From contig NZ_JACKTY010000014.1 of NCBI RefSeq assembly GCF_025822605.1, positions 112-64,111 of the forward strand: a stretch of 64,000 bases of DNA. The letters are read 5' to 3'. A model generated the notes under the pieces. The model had not been told where the DNA came from, did not search any database, and was given only the letters and a program-made list of their open reading frames with translations. The translations under genes were made by a program, and so were the position numbers. This document shows positions 45,379 to 55,529 of this stretch, piece by piece (positions within the stretch are counted from its first letter, which is position 1; every line of letters starts with the position of its first letter). The DNA comes from Mycolicibacterium komossense (GTDB lineage Bacteria > Actinomycetota > Actinomycetes > Mycobacteriales > Mycobacteriaceae).

Positions 45379-45483
45379 GTAACCACCTGCATGCAGGACG
45401 TTTGTCCTCCAAGCCGAGCGCCGCAGTGAAGCGCCTTGTTATCCAACGCGTGGTTACTCGTGCGTAGAACTCGCCAGTAACCA
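45379..45483 (+). promoter_or_regulatory. FasR-like inverted repeats in the fas promoter
   Basis: GTAACCAC (45379-45386), TGGTTACT (45451-45458) and AGTAACCA (45476-45483) are copies of one box. The last two form a perfect 8-bp inverted repeat with a 17-nt spacer. FasR is known to activate fas-acpS in mycobacteria through inverted repeats in this promoter; that these are those sites is inference from position and symmetry. Confidence 0.6.
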
Positions 45484-45760
45484 TATCGGGCGCCAGAATG
45501 TCCTTGGCTCTCATGACACTCTTAGTGCAGTCGGGGACGCCCCCGGGCCCGGGCCCAGAACGGGTCGGGATCGAACGCCGGTGGCGCACCGATCTCGGTC
45601 CGGCCCGGACTGAGAGGCCGCGACGAAATGCGCGAAACAAAGACGCGATTCGACGGAGAATCACCGACCACCTCCGCAAGGCAGCGCAGGTCCGGATCGC
45701 CGGCGGCCAGCGCTGGGCGACGACGCGAAACATACGAAAAGCACTAGGGAGATACACAAG

Positions 45761-48700
45761 GTGACAATTTTCGAGCACGACAGAGTTGCTGACGGATCCA
45801 CGACCCCCGATGGCAGCGCTGCCGAGCCCGCGAATATTACCCACGCCCTGGTCGATCGCCTGACCGCCGGCGAGCCCTATGCCGTCGCCTTCGGCGGTCA
45901 GGGCAGCGCCTGGCTGGAGACCCTCGAAGAGCTGGTGTCCTCGGCCGGTATCGAGTCCGAACTGGCGACCCTGGCTGGTGAGGCCGACCTCCTGCTGGAG
46001 CCCGTCGCACGCGAACTCGTCGTGGTGCGGCCCATCGGCTTCGAGCCGCTGCGTTGGGTGCGCGCGCTGGCCGCCGAGGAGGCCGTGCCCAGCGCCAAGC
46101 AGCTGACCTCTGCGGCGGTCTCGGTTCCCGGCGTGCTGCTCAGCCAGATCGCCGCCGTCCGGGCGCTGAAGCGCCAGGGCATGGACCTGACCGAACACCC
46201 GCCGGTGGCCGTCGCCGGACACTCCCAGGGCGTGCTGGCCGTCGCGGCCCTCAAAGCTCGCGGAGCCCAGGACGTCCAGCTGCTCGCACTGGCCCAGCTG
46301 ATCGGTGCGGCGGGCACCCTGGTGGCCCGCCGGCGCGGCATCTCCGTCCTGGGGGACAAGCCGCCGATGGTGTCGGTGACCAACGCCGACCCCGAGCGCA
46401 TCCAGGCATTGCTCGAAGAGTTCTCCCAGGACGTGCGGACCGTTTTGCCGCCCGTGCTGTCCATCCGCAACGGGCGCCGATCCGTCGTCATCACCGGCAC
46501 TCCCGAACAGCTCTCCCGCTTCGAGCTGTATTGCCAACAGATCGCCGAGAAGGAAGAGGCCGAGCGCAAGTCCAAACTCCGCGGCGGCGCCGTCTTCGCC
46601 CCGGTGTTCGACCCGGTTGCGGTCGAGGTCGGCTTCCACACCCCACGCCTGGCCGACGGCATCGACATCGTCGGACGCTGGGCCGAGGCCGTCGGTATCG
46701 ACGCCGAGTTGGCCCGCGAGATGACCGACGCGATCCTGGTCCGCCAGGTGGACTGGGTCGAAGAGATCACCAGGCTCAACGACGCAGGCGCGAAGTGGAT
46801 CCTCGACCTCGGTCCTGGCGACATCCTCACCCGGTTGACCGCTCCCGTGATCCGCGGCCTGGGGATCGGCATCGTGCCGGCTGCCACCCGCGGGGGCCAG
46901 CGCAACCTGTTCACCATCGGAGCCGTGCCCGAGGTGGCGCGCCCGTGGTCGAGCTACGCGCCGTCCCTGATCACTCTGCCCGACGGTTCGGTCAAACTCT
47001 CGACGAAGTTCACCCGCCTCACCGGACGCTCGCCGATCCTCTTGGCGGGTATGACGCCGACGACCGTCGACGCCAAGATCGTCGCCGCCGCGGCCAATGC
47101 GGGCCACTGGGCCGAACTGGCCGGTGGCGGTCAGGTCACCGAGAAGATCTTCAACGACCGCATTGCCGAACTGACCACGCTGCTGCAGCCCGGTCGCGCG
47201 GTCCAGTTCAACACGCTGTTCCTGGACCCATACCTGTGGAAGCTGCAGGTGGGTGGAAAGCGCCTGGTGCAGAAGGCCCGTCAGTCCGGTGCACCGATCG
47301 ACGGCCTGGTCGTCAGCGCCGGCATCCCCGACCTCGAAGAAGCCGTCGAGCTGATCGACGAGCTCAACGAGATCGGCATCAGCCACATCTGCTTCAAGCC
47401 GGGCACCGTCGAGCAGATCCGATCGGTCATCCGGATTGCCGCCGAAGCCCCGACCAAACCCGTCATCGTCCACATCGAGGGCGGCCGCGCCGGTGGTCAC
47501 CACTCGTGGGAAGACCTCGACGACCTGCTGCTGGCCACGTATTCCGAGCTGCGCAGCCGGTCGAACATCACCGTGTGCGTCGGCGGCGGTATCGGCACTC
47601 CCGAGCAGGCCGCCGACTACCTGGCCGGTCGCTGGTCGCAGTCCTACGGATTCCCCCTGATGCCGGTCGACGGCATCCTGGTCGGCACCGCCGCGATGGC
47701 CGCACTGGAGGCCACCACCTCACCTGCGGTCAAGCAGTTGCTGGTCGACACCGTTGGCACTGACGTCTGGGTTGGTGCCGGAAAAGCGCAGGGCGGCATG
47801 GCTTCTGGCCGCAGCCAGCTCGGCGCCGACATCCATGAGATCGACAACGCCGCCTCCCGCTGCGGCCGCCTACTCGACGACGTCGCCGGTGACGCCGAGG
47901 CAGTGGCCGCCCGCCGCGACGAGATCATCGCCGCGATGGCTGATACGGCCAAACCGTACTTCGGCGATGTCGCCGAGATGACATACGGGCAGTGGCTGCG
48001 TCGCTACGTCGAGTTGGCCATCGGCGCAGGCGATTCCACCGCCGACACCAAGAAAGCCGATTCGCCGTGGCTGGACATCAGCTGGCGAGACCGCTTCACC
48101 GAGATGCTGCAGCGCGCCGAATCACGGCTCAACACCCGCGATTACGGTCCGATCGAAACCCTTTTCGGCGCCACCGCCGAGGGTGAGGCGCTGCTGGAGG
48201 ATCCCGACACCGCGATCGCGGCTCTCATTGCCAGGTACCCCGACGTCGACACCGTCATCCTGCACCCGGCCGACGTCCCGTTCTTCATCACGCTGTGCAA
48301 GACGCTGGGCAAGCCAGTCAACTTCGTGCCCGTGATCGACAAAGACGTGCGCCGTTGGTGGCGCAGCGATTCGCTGTGGCAGGCGCATGACGCCCGCTAC
48401 ACCGCCGACCAGGTGTGCATCATCCCCGGCACCGCCGCCGTCGCCGGGATCACCCGGGTCGACGAGCCGATCGGTGACCTGCTGAACCGCTTCGAGCAGG
48501 CCGCCATAAATGAAACAGTCCAGGCGCTGCCTGCTGGAGTCGAGCCACCTGCGGTGATCTCGCGTCTGCAGACCCGCACCGATGTGAGCGGACCGCTTGC
48601 GCTGGTGCTCGACGCCCCCGATGTGCTGTGGGCCGGCCGGACCGCGTCGAACCCCGCGCACCGCATCGCCGATCCAGCCGGGTGGCAGGTGCACACCAGC

Positions 48701-51700
48701 GGCGACAAGCAAAGCGCGACAGACCATTCCACCGGTGCGCGACTCGAAGTCGTCGCCGCCGACCAGGTGGTGCTGAGCGTGCCGCTCTCGGACACCTGGA
48801 TCGATATCAAGTTCACGTTGCCGGCCACCACCGTCGACGGCGGCGCCCCGGTGGTCTCAGTCGAGGACGCGTCGGCCGCCATGCGCTCGGTGCTGGCGAT
48901 CGCCGCCGGCGTCGAAGGACCCGAGGCACTGCCGGTCGCTCACGAGGGTGCAGTCACCGTCACGGTCGACTGGGATCCCGAGCGGGTCGCCGACCACACC
49001 GGCGTCACCGCCACCTTTGGCGCACCGCTGGCGCCGACGTTGACCGTGGTTCCCGACGCACTGGTGGGCCGCTGCTGGCCGGCCGTGTTCTCGGCGATCG
49101 GTTCGGCCGTCACCGATTCCGGCTTCCCCGTGATCGAAGGCCTGCTGAGCCTGGTGCACCTGGACCACGCCGCCGAGCTCGTCGACTCCCTGCCGGGTGT
49201 CGAGGCCCAATTGACGGTCACCGCAACGGCTTCGGTGGCCTACGACACCGAGGTCGGGCGCGTCGTCCCGGTCTCGGTCGTGGTCAGAGAAGGGGCAGGC
49301 GCTGCCGGCCGCATACTGGCCACCCTGGAGGAGCGTTTCGCGATCCGCGGCCGCACCGGTGAGGCCGAGCTGACCGACCCGCTGCGGGCCGGTGGCGCGG
49401 TATCTGACAACGCGACCGACACCCCGCGCCGGCGTCGGCGGGACGTCACCATCACCGCGCCGGTCGACATGCGGCCGTTCGCGATGGTCTCCGGTGACCA
49501 CAACCCGATCCACACCGATCGTGCAGCCGCGCTGCTCGCCGGCCTGGAATCGCCCATCGTGCACGGTATGTGGCTCTCCGCCGCCGCCCAGCACGTCGTG
49601 ACCGCCACGGATGGCAGGGCCACCCCGCCCGCCCGCCTCATCGGCTGGACCGCCCGCTTCCTCGGGATGGTCAAACCCGGTGACGAGGTCGACTTCCGGG
49701 TCGACCGTGTCGGTGTCGACCTCGGCGCCGAGGTGTTGGAGATCTCCGCCCGGATCGGGTCCGACCTGGTGATGTCGGCGACGGCACGCCTTGCCGCGCC
49801 GAAGACGGTCTACGCATTCCCCGGCCAGGGCATTCAGCACAAGGGCATGGGCATGGAGGTCCGCTCGCGCTCCAAGGCCGCCCGCAAGATGTGGGACGAC
49901 GCGGACATCTTCACCCGCGAAAAGCTCGGCTTCTCCGTGCTGCATGTGGTGCGCGACAACCCGACCAGCCTGATCGCGGCGGGTGTGCACTACCACCATC
50001 CCGAAGGCGTGCTGTTCCTGACGCAGTTCACGCAGGTCGCCATGGCGACGGTCGCGGCGGCTCAGGTCGCCGAGATGCGCGAGCAGGGTGCGTTCGTCGA
50101 GGGGGCCATCGCGTGCGGCCACTCCGTCGGTGAGTACACCGCACTGGCTTGCGTCAGCGGCGTCTACCAGCTGGAGGCACTGCTGGAGGTCGTGTTCCAG
50201 CGCGGCTCCAACATGCACGACATCGTGCCCCGCGACGAGAAGGGCCGGTCCAACTACCGCCTGGCCGCCATCCGGCCGTCGCAGATAGATCTCGACGATG
50301 ACGACGTCACCGCGTTCGTCGCCGAAATCGCCGAGCGCACAGGTGAATTCCTGCAGATCGTGAACTTCAACCTGCGCGGTGCGCAGTACGCGATCGCCGG
50401 CACCGTCCGCGGTCTGGAAGCCCTCGAGGAAGAGGTGGACCGACGTCGCGAGCTCTCCGGCGGCAAGCGGTCGTTCATCCTGGTGCCCGGCATCGACGTC
50501 CCGTTCCACTCAAGTGTGCTGCGGGTGGGCGTCAACGACTTCCGCCGCAGCCTGGAGCGGGTGATGCCGCGCGACGCCGACCCGGCACTGCTGGTCGGTC
50601 GCTACATCCCCAACCTGGTGCCGCGCCCGTTCACCCTGGATCGTGATTTCGTCCAGGAGATCAGGGATCTCGTGCCCGCCGAGCCGCTCGACGAGATTCT
50701 CGCCGACTACGACACGTGGCGTAACGAGAAGCCGATGGAGCTGTGCCGCAAGATCGTCATCGAGCTCCTGGCCTGGCAGTTCGCCAGCCCGGTGCGCTGG
50801 ATCGAGACCCAGGATCTGCTGTTCATCGAGGAGGCCGCGGGCGGCCTGGGTGTGGAACGGTTCGTCGAGATCGGCGTGAAGTCCGCGCCGACGGTCGCCG
50901 GCCTGGCCACCAACACCCTCAAGCTGCCCGAGTACGCCCACAGCACAGTGGAAGTGCTCAACTCCGAGCGCGACGCTGCGGTGCTGTTCGCGACCGACAC
51001 CGATCCGGAGCCGGAGCCGGAGATGGACGAGGCGCCTTCGGCGCCTGCCTCCGAAGCTGCCGCTCCTGCAGCAGCTCCCGCGGCGGCACCGGCAGCACCG
51101 TCGGGTGGCCCACGTCCCGACGACATCACTTTCGACGCCGCCGACGCGACGGTGGCGCTGATCGCGCTGTCGGCGAAGATGCGGCTTGATCAGATCGAGG
51201 CGCTCGACTCCATCGAGTCGATCACCGACGGCGCGTCCTCGCGACGCAACCAGCTGCTGGTCGACCTTGGTTCGGAGCTGAACCTCGGCGCCATCGACGG
51301 TGCCGCGGAAGCAGACCTTGCCGGGCTCAAGGGTCAGGTGACCAAGCTGGCGCGTACCTACAAACCGTTCGGTCCCGTCCTTTCCGATGCGATCAACGAT
51401 CAGCTGCGCACGATCCTCGGCCCGTCAGGTAAGCGGCCGGCCTACATCGCCGAGCGCGTCACCAAGGCATGGGAATTGGGTCCCGGCTGGGTCAAACACG
51501 TCACCGCTGAAGTGGCGCTCGGAACGCGCGACGGATCGAGTGTCCGCGGCGGTGCTCTCGGCGGACTGCACGAGGGTGCACTCGCTGACGCTGCGTCCGT
51601 CGACAAGGTGATCGATGCCGCTGTCATGGCAGTGGGTGCCCGCAAGGGTGTGCCCGTGTCCCTGCCGTCCGCGGGCGGTGCCGCCGGCGGTGTCGTCGAC

Positions 51701-54700
51701 TCCGCCGCTCTGACCGAATTCGCCGAAACCGTCACCGGCCCCGATGGCGTATTGGCCTCGGCGGCGCGGACGATCCTCGGCCAGCTCGGGCTCGACGCCC
51801 CGGTGTCGGCTCCGGAGAAGTCCACCGATGCCGAACTGATCGACCTGGTGTCGGCCGAACTCGGTTCGGACTGGCCACGATTGGTGGCGCCGGCTTTCGA
51901 TTCCAAGAAGGCCGTGGTGTTCGACGACCGGTGGGCCAGTGCTCGCGAGGATCTGGTCAAGCTGTGGCTGGCCGACGAGGACGAGATCGACGCCGATTGG
52001 CCGCGGCTCTCCGAGCGGTTCGAGGGTGCGGGTCACGTCGTTGCCACGCAGGCGAATTGGTGGCAGGGCCGGGCCCTGGCTGCCGGCCACAACGTGCACG
52101 CGTCCCTGTTCGGCCGGATCGCCGCCGGTGCCGAGAACCCCGGCAAGGGGCGCTACACCAACGAGACCGCTGTGGTGACCGGTGCCTCGAAGGGCTCCAT
52201 CGCCTCGTCGGTGGTGGCGCAACTTCTCGAAGGCGGTGCCACCGTCATCGCGACCACCTCGAAGCTCGACGATTCCCGGTTGGCCTTCTACAAGAAGCTC
52301 TACCGCGAGAACGCCCGCTTCGGCGCGACGCTCTGGGTGGTGCCCGCCAACATGGCGTCCTACGCAGACATCGACGCGCTGGTCTCCTGGGTGGGTAGTG
52401 AGCAGACCGAAAGCCTTGGGCCGCAAGCGATTCATCTCAAGGATGCCCAGACGCCGACGCTGCTGTTCCCGTTCGCGGCACCGCGGGTGGCCGGCGACAT
52501 GTCGGAAGCCGGTGCCCGCTCCGAAATGGAGATGAAGGTTCTGCTGTGGGCTGTCCAGCGGCTCATCGGTGGACTGTCCGGAATCGGTGCCGAGCGCGAT
52601 ATCGCGTCCCGACTGCACGTCGTGCTGCCGGGCTCGCCCAACCGCGGCATGTTCGGCGGTGACGGCGCCTACGGTGAGTCGAAGGCCGCGCTGGACGCCC
52701 TCGTCACCCGCTGGAGTGCGGAATCGTCCTGGGCGCAGCGGGTCAGCCTGGCGCATGCGCTGATCGGCTGGACCAAGGGCACCGGGCTGATGGGGCACAA
52801 CGACGCCATTGTCAGTGCGGTCGAAGAGGCCGGTGTGACGACCTACACGTCGGCTGAGATGGCAGCCATGCTGCTGAGCCTGTGCACCGTCGAGAACAAG
52901 GTTGCCGCTGCGTCGTCGCCGGTCAATGTCGACTTCACCGGCGGGCTCGGCGAGATCGAGATCGACATGGCCGAACTGGCCGCGAAGGCCCGTAAGGACA
53001 TGGAAGCTGAGGTACCTGCCGAGGCCGACGAAGACCTGGGCGGCACCATCGACGCCCTGCCGTCGCCCCCGCGTGGCTACACCCCGGCGCCGCCGCCGGC
53101 CTGGGCTCCGCTGAATGTCGATCCGGCCGACCTGGTGGTCATCGTGGGTGGCGCCGAACTCGGCCCGTACGGATCGTCGCGGACCCGCTTCGAGATGGAG
53201 GTCGACAACGAGCTGTCAGCCGCCGGCGTCCTCGAACTGGCCTGGACCACCGGGCTGATCAAGTGGGAGGACGACCCGAAGCCGGGTTGGTATGACACCG
53301 CGTCCGGTGAGCTGGTGCCCGAGGCCGAATTGGTCGAGCGCTACCACGACACCGTCGTCGAACGGTGCGGGGTCCGCGAATTCGTGGACGACGGCGCGAT
53401 CGACCCCGATCATGCGTCGCCGATCATGGTCTCGGTGTTCCTGGACAAGGACTTCTCGTTCGTCGTCTCCAGTGAGGCCGAAGCGCGGGCGTTCGTCTCC
53501 TATGATGCCGAGCACACCGTGGCCCGCCCGGTCCCAGGGTCCGGCGACTGGCAGGTGATCCGCAAGGCCGGCACCGAGATTCGCGTGCCCCGCAAAACCA
53601 AGCTGAGCCGTACCGTCGGTGCGCAGATCCCGACCGGGTTCGATCCGACGGTGTGGGGCATCACCCCGGATATGGTCAATTCCATCGACCGGGTGGCGCT
53701 GTGGAACATCGTCGCGACCGTGGACGCGTTCCTATCGGCCGGCTTCAGCCCGACCGAGCTGATGCGCTGGGTGCACCCGAGCTTGGTGGCCAGCACACAG
53801 GGCACCGGCATGGGCGGCATGACCTCGATGCAGACCATGTACCACGGCAACCTGCTCGGCCGCAGCAAGCCCAACGACATCCTGCAGGAAGTTCTGCCGA
53901 ACGTTGTTGCCGCGCACGTGATTCAGTCCTACGTCGGTAGCTACGGTGCGATGATCCACCCGGTCGGCGCCTGCGCCACCGCGGCGGTGTCGGTCGAGGA
54001 GGGTGTCGACAAGATCCGCCTCGGTAAGGCCGAACTGGTCGTCGCCGGTGGCTTCGATGACCTGACGCTGGAGGCCATCATCGGCTTCGGTGACATGGCG
54101 GCCACTGCCGACACCGAGGCGATGCGAGCCAAGGGCATCAGCGATTCGAAGTTCTCCCGCGCCAACGACCGGCGCAGGCTCGGCTTCGTCGAAGCCCAAG
54201 GTGGCGGCACGATCCTGCTCGCCCGCGGCGACCTGGCCGTCAAGATGGGCCTGCCGGTGCTGGCAGTGGTGGGCTACGCGCAGTCGTTCGCCGACGGCGT
54301 GCACACCTCGATCCCGGCTCCCGGACTCGGCGCACTCGGCGCCGGTCGGGGCGGCAAGGATTCGGTGCTGGCCCGCTCGCTGGCCAAGTTGGGGGTGGGT
54401 GCCGACGACATCGCCGTCATCTACAAGCACGACACCTCGACGCTGGCCAACGATCCCAACGAGACGGAGCTGCACGAGCGGCTCGCCGACTCGATGGGCC
54501 GCTCGGAGGGCAACCCGTTGTTCATCGTGTCGCAGAAGACACTGACCGGGCATGCCAAGGGTGGCGCCGCCGTGTTCCAGATGATGGGTCTGTGCCAGGT
54601 GCTTCGAGACGGGGTCATCCCACCGAACCGCAGCCTGGATTGTGTGGACGACGAGATGGCCACGTCCGGTCACTTCGTCTGGCCGCGTGAGACTTTGCGG

Positions 54701-55024
54701 TTGGGTGAGAAGTTCCCGCTCAAGGCCGGTTTGGTGACCAGCCTCGGGTTCGGGCACGTGTCAGGTCTGATCGCACTGGTGCATCCGGAAGCCTTCCTGG
54801 CCACGCTGACGCCGGAGGAACGGGATTCGTACACCGCTAGGGCCGAGCTTCGTGTGTTGGCGGGACAGCGTCGACTGGCGTCGGCGATCGCCGGCGGCAA
54901 GCCGATGTACGAGAAGCCGGCGGATCGTCGTTTCGACCACGATTCGCCGGAGAAGCGCCAGGAGTCGGCGATGCTGCTGAACCCTGCAGCACGACTTGGG
55001 GACGATGACATCTACATCGGGTAA
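45761..55024 (+). CDS. fas: Type I fatty acid synthase (FAS-I), single chain
   Basis: This 3087-residue multi-enzyme makes C16-C26 acyl-CoA, the starting material for mycolic acids. Domains run in the bacterial FAS-I order: acetyl transferase (Ser155 in GHSQG), enoyl reductase (~500-900), MaoC-type dehydratase (GDHNPIH, near 1246), malonyl/palmitoyl transferase (Ser1455 in GHSVGEY), an Ala/Pro linker, acyl carrier domain (DGASS, Ser1826 or 1827), ketoreductase (VVTGASKGSI; Tyr2304, Lys2308 in YGESK) and ketosynthase (Cys2738 in GACATA, His2890 in KHDT, His2931 in GHAKGG). All catalytic motifs are intact. GTG start with GGGAGA upstream. M. tuberculosis FAS-I is slightly shorter (about 3069). 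Confidence 0.98.
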   Translation: MTIFEHDRVADGSTTPDGSAAEPANITHALVDRLTAGEPYAVAFGGQGSAWLETLEELVSSAGIESELATLAGEADLLLEPVARELVVVRPIGFEPLRWVRALAAEEAVPSAKQLTSAAVSVPGVLLSQIAAVRALKRQGMDLTEHPPVAVAGHSQGVLAVAALKARGAQDVQLLALAQLIGAAGTLVARRRGISVLGDKPPMVSVTNADPERIQALLEEFSQDVRTVLPPVLSIRNGRRSVVITGTPEQLSRFELYCQQIAEKEEAERKSKLRGGAVFAPVFDPVAVEVGFHTPRLADGIDIVGRWAEAVGIDAELAREMTDAILVRQVDWVEEITRLNDAGAKWILDLGPGDILTRLTAPVIRGLGIGIVPAATRGGQRNLFTIGAVPEVARPWSSYAPSLITLPDGSVKLSTKFTRLTGRSPILLAGMTPTTVDAKIVAAAANAGHWAELAGGGQVTEKIFNDRIAELTTLLQPGRAVQFNTLFLDPYLWKLQVGGKRLVQKARQSGAPIDGLVVSAGIPDLEEAVELIDELNEIGISHICFKPGTVEQIRSVIRIAAEAPTKPVIVHIEGGRAGGHHSWEDLDDLLLATYSELRSRSNITVCVGGGIGTPEQAADYLAGRWSQSYGFPLMPVDGILVGTAAMAALEATTSPAVKQLLVDTVGTDVWVGAGKAQGGMASGRSQLGADIHEIDNAASRCGRLLDDVAGDAEAVAARRDEIIAAMADTAKPYFGDVAEMTYGQWLRRYVELAIGAGDSTADTKKADSPWLDISWRDRFTEMLQRAESRLNTRDYGPIETLFGATAEGEALLEDPDTAIAALIARYPDVDTVILHPADVPFFITLCKTLGKPVNFVPVIDKDVRRWWRSDSLWQAHDARYTADQVCIIPGTAAVAGITRVDEPIGDLLNRFEQAAINETVQALPAGVEPPAVISRLQTRTDVSGPLALVLDAPDVLWAGRTASNPAHRIADPAGWQVHTSGDKQSATDHSTGARLEVVAADQVVLSVPLSDTWIDIKFTLPATTVDGGAPVVSVEDASAAMRSVLAIAAGVEGPEALPVAHEGAVTVTVDWDPERVADHTGVTATFGAPLAPTLTVVPDALVGRCWPAVFSAIGSAVTDSGFPVIEGLLSLVHLDHAAELVDSLPGVEAQLTVTATASVAYDTEVGRVVPVSVVVREGAGAAGRILATLEERFAIRGRTGEAELTDPLRAGGAVSDNATDTPRRRRRDVTITAPVDMRPFAMVSGDHNPIHTDRAAALLAGLESPIVHGMWLSAAAQHVVTATDGRATPPARLIGWTARFLGMVKPGDEVDFRVDRVGVDLGAEVLEISARIGSDLVMSATARLAAPKTVYAFPGQGIQHKGMGMEVRSRSKAARKMWDDADIFTREKLGFSVLHVVRDNPTSLIAAGVHYHHPEGVLFLTQFTQVAMATVAAAQVAEMREQGAFVEGAIACGHSVGEYTALACVSGVYQLEALLEVVFQRGSNMHDIVPRDEKGRSNYRLAAIRPSQIDLDDDDVTAFVAEIAERTGEFLQIVNFNLRGAQYAIAGTVRGLEALEEEVDRRRELSGGKRSFILVPGIDVPFHSSVLRVGVNDFRRSLERVMPRDADPALLVGRYIPNLVPRPFTLDRDFVQEIRDLVPAEPLDEILADYDTWRNEKPMELCRKIVIELLAWQFASPVRWIETQDLLFIEEAAGGLGVERFVEIGVKSAPTVAGLATNTLKLPEYAHSTVEVLNSERDAAVLFATDTDPEPEPEMDEAPSAPASEAAAPAAAPAAAPAAPSGGPRPDDITFDAADATVALIALSAKMRLDQIEALDSIESITDGASSRRNQLLVDLGSELNLGAIDGAAEADLAGLKGQVTKLARTYKPFGPVLSDAINDQLRTILGPSGKRPAYIAERVTKAWELGPGWVKHVTAEVALGTRDGSSVRGGALGGLHEGALADAASVDKVIDAAVMAVGARKGVPVSLPSAGGAAGGVVDSAALTEFAETVTGPDGVLASAARTILGQLGLDAPVSAPEKSTDAELIDLVSAELGSDWPRLVAPAFDSKKAVVFDDRWASAREDLVKLWLADEDEIDADWPRLSERFEGAGHVVATQANWWQGRALAAGHNVHASLFGRIAAGAENPGKGRYTNETAVVTGASKGSIASSVVAQLLEGGATVIATTSKLDDSRLAFYKKLYRENARFGATLWVVPANMASYADIDALVSWVGSEQTESLGPQAIHLKDAQTPTLLFPFAAPRVAGDMSEAGARSEMEMKVLLWAVQRLIGGLSGIGAERDIASRLHVVLPGSPNRGMFGGDGAYGESKAALDALVTRWSAESSWAQRVSLAHALIGWTKGTGLMGHNDAIVSAVEEAGVTTYTSAEMAAMLLSLCTVENKVAAASSPVNVDFTGGLGEIEIDMAELAAKARKDMEAEVPAEADEDLGGTIDALPSPPRGYTPAPPPAWAPLNVDPADLVVIVGGAELGPYGSSRTRFEMEVDNELSAAGVLELAWTTGLIKWEDDPKPGWYDTASGELVPEAELVERYHDTVVERCGVREFVDDGAIDPDHASPIMVSVFLDKDFSFVVSSEAEARAFVSYDAEHTVARPVPGSGDWQVIRKAGTEIRVPRKTKLSRTVGAQIPTGFDPTVWGITPDMVNSIDRVALWNIVATVDAFLSAGFSPTELMRWVHPSLVASTQGTGMGGMTSMQTMYHGNLLGRSKPNDILQEVLPNVVAAHVIQSYVGSYGAMIHPVGACATAAVSVEEGVDKIRLGKAELVVAGGFDDLTLEAIIGFGDMAATADTEAMRAKGISDSKFSRANDRRRLGFVEAQGGGTILLARGDLAVKMGLPVLAVVGYAQSFADGVHTSIPAPGLGALGAGRGGKDSVLARSLAKLGVGADDIAVIYKHDTSTLANDPNETELHERLADSMGRSEGNPLFIVSQKTLTGHAKGGAAVFQMMGLCQVLRDGVIPPNRSLDCVDDEMATSGHFVWPRETLRLGEKFPLKAGLVTSLGFGHVSGLIALVHPEAFLATLTPEERDSYTARAELRVLAGQRRLASAIAGGKPMYEKPADRRFDHDSPEKRQESAMLLNPAARLGDDDIYIG

Positions 55025-55060
55025 GCCATCGGTTAGTGTCGGCGCCGTGAATGGTGCGAT

Positions 55061-55453
55061 ATGTCGATAGTCGGAGTGGGGATTGACCTGGTCTCCATTC
55101 CCGACTTCGCCGAGCAGGTGGACCAGCCGGGAACGGTGTTCGCGGAGACGTTCACCCCGGGTGAACGTCGGGATGCGGCCGACAAGAGTTCGGTCGCCGC
55201 GCGGCATCTCGCCGCGCGGTGGGCGGCCAAAGAGGCGGTCATCAAGGCGTGGTCGGGTTCGCGGTTCGCGCAACGCCCGGTGCTGCCGGAGGCTATCCAT
55301 CGGGATATCGAGGTGGTCACCGACATGTGGGGGAGACCTAAGGTCCGACTCACCGGTGCCATCGCCGAGCATCTGATGGACGTGACCATCCACGTGTCGC
55401 TCACCCACGAGGGTGATGTGGCTGCCGCGGTCGCCATCCTCGAAACGACCTGA
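55061..55453 (+). CDS. acpS: Holo-[acyl-carrier-protein] synthase (4'-phosphopantetheinyl transferase)
   Basis: This 130-residue AcpS moves the phosphopantetheine arm from CoA to the carrier-domain serine of FAS-I. The Mg2+-binding residues are present: Asp9 in VGIDLVSI and Glu58 in RWAAKEAVIKA; the C-terminal VSLTHEGDVAAAVAIL is also typical. It starts 36 bp after fas and is co-transcribed with it, as in M. tuberculosis (fas-acpS). Confidence 0.96.
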   Translation: MSIVGVGIDLVSIPDFAEQVDQPGTVFAETFTPGERRDAADKSSVAARHLAARWAAKEAVIKAWSGSRFAQRPVLPEAIHRDIEVVTDMWGRPKVRLTGAIAEHLMDVTIHVSLTHEGDVAAAVAILETT

Positions 55454-55529
55454 CCGAACCGGCGGGGTGGAGCAGATTCGCGCCAATCCCCGTGCCGGGA
55501 GCTCCTTTCGTGGATGCTCTGCGGCTGGT

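Larger units (their letters stand above)
45151..45760. other. Intergenic region upstream of fas
   Basis: This 610-bp gap holds the DUF1906 terminator, an AT-rich stretch (45310-45350), FasR-like inverted repeats and the fas leader. A reading frame at 45498-45764 (88 codons) overlaps the fas GTG but has many rare CGA/AGA/AGG codons, so I treat it as leader and not as a gene. Confidence 0.6.

Noticed and set aside
45498..45764. 88-codon frame overlapping the fas GTG
   Set aside because: Many rare CGA/AGA/AGG codons, no ribosome site, and it covers the expected fas leader; treated as non-coding.
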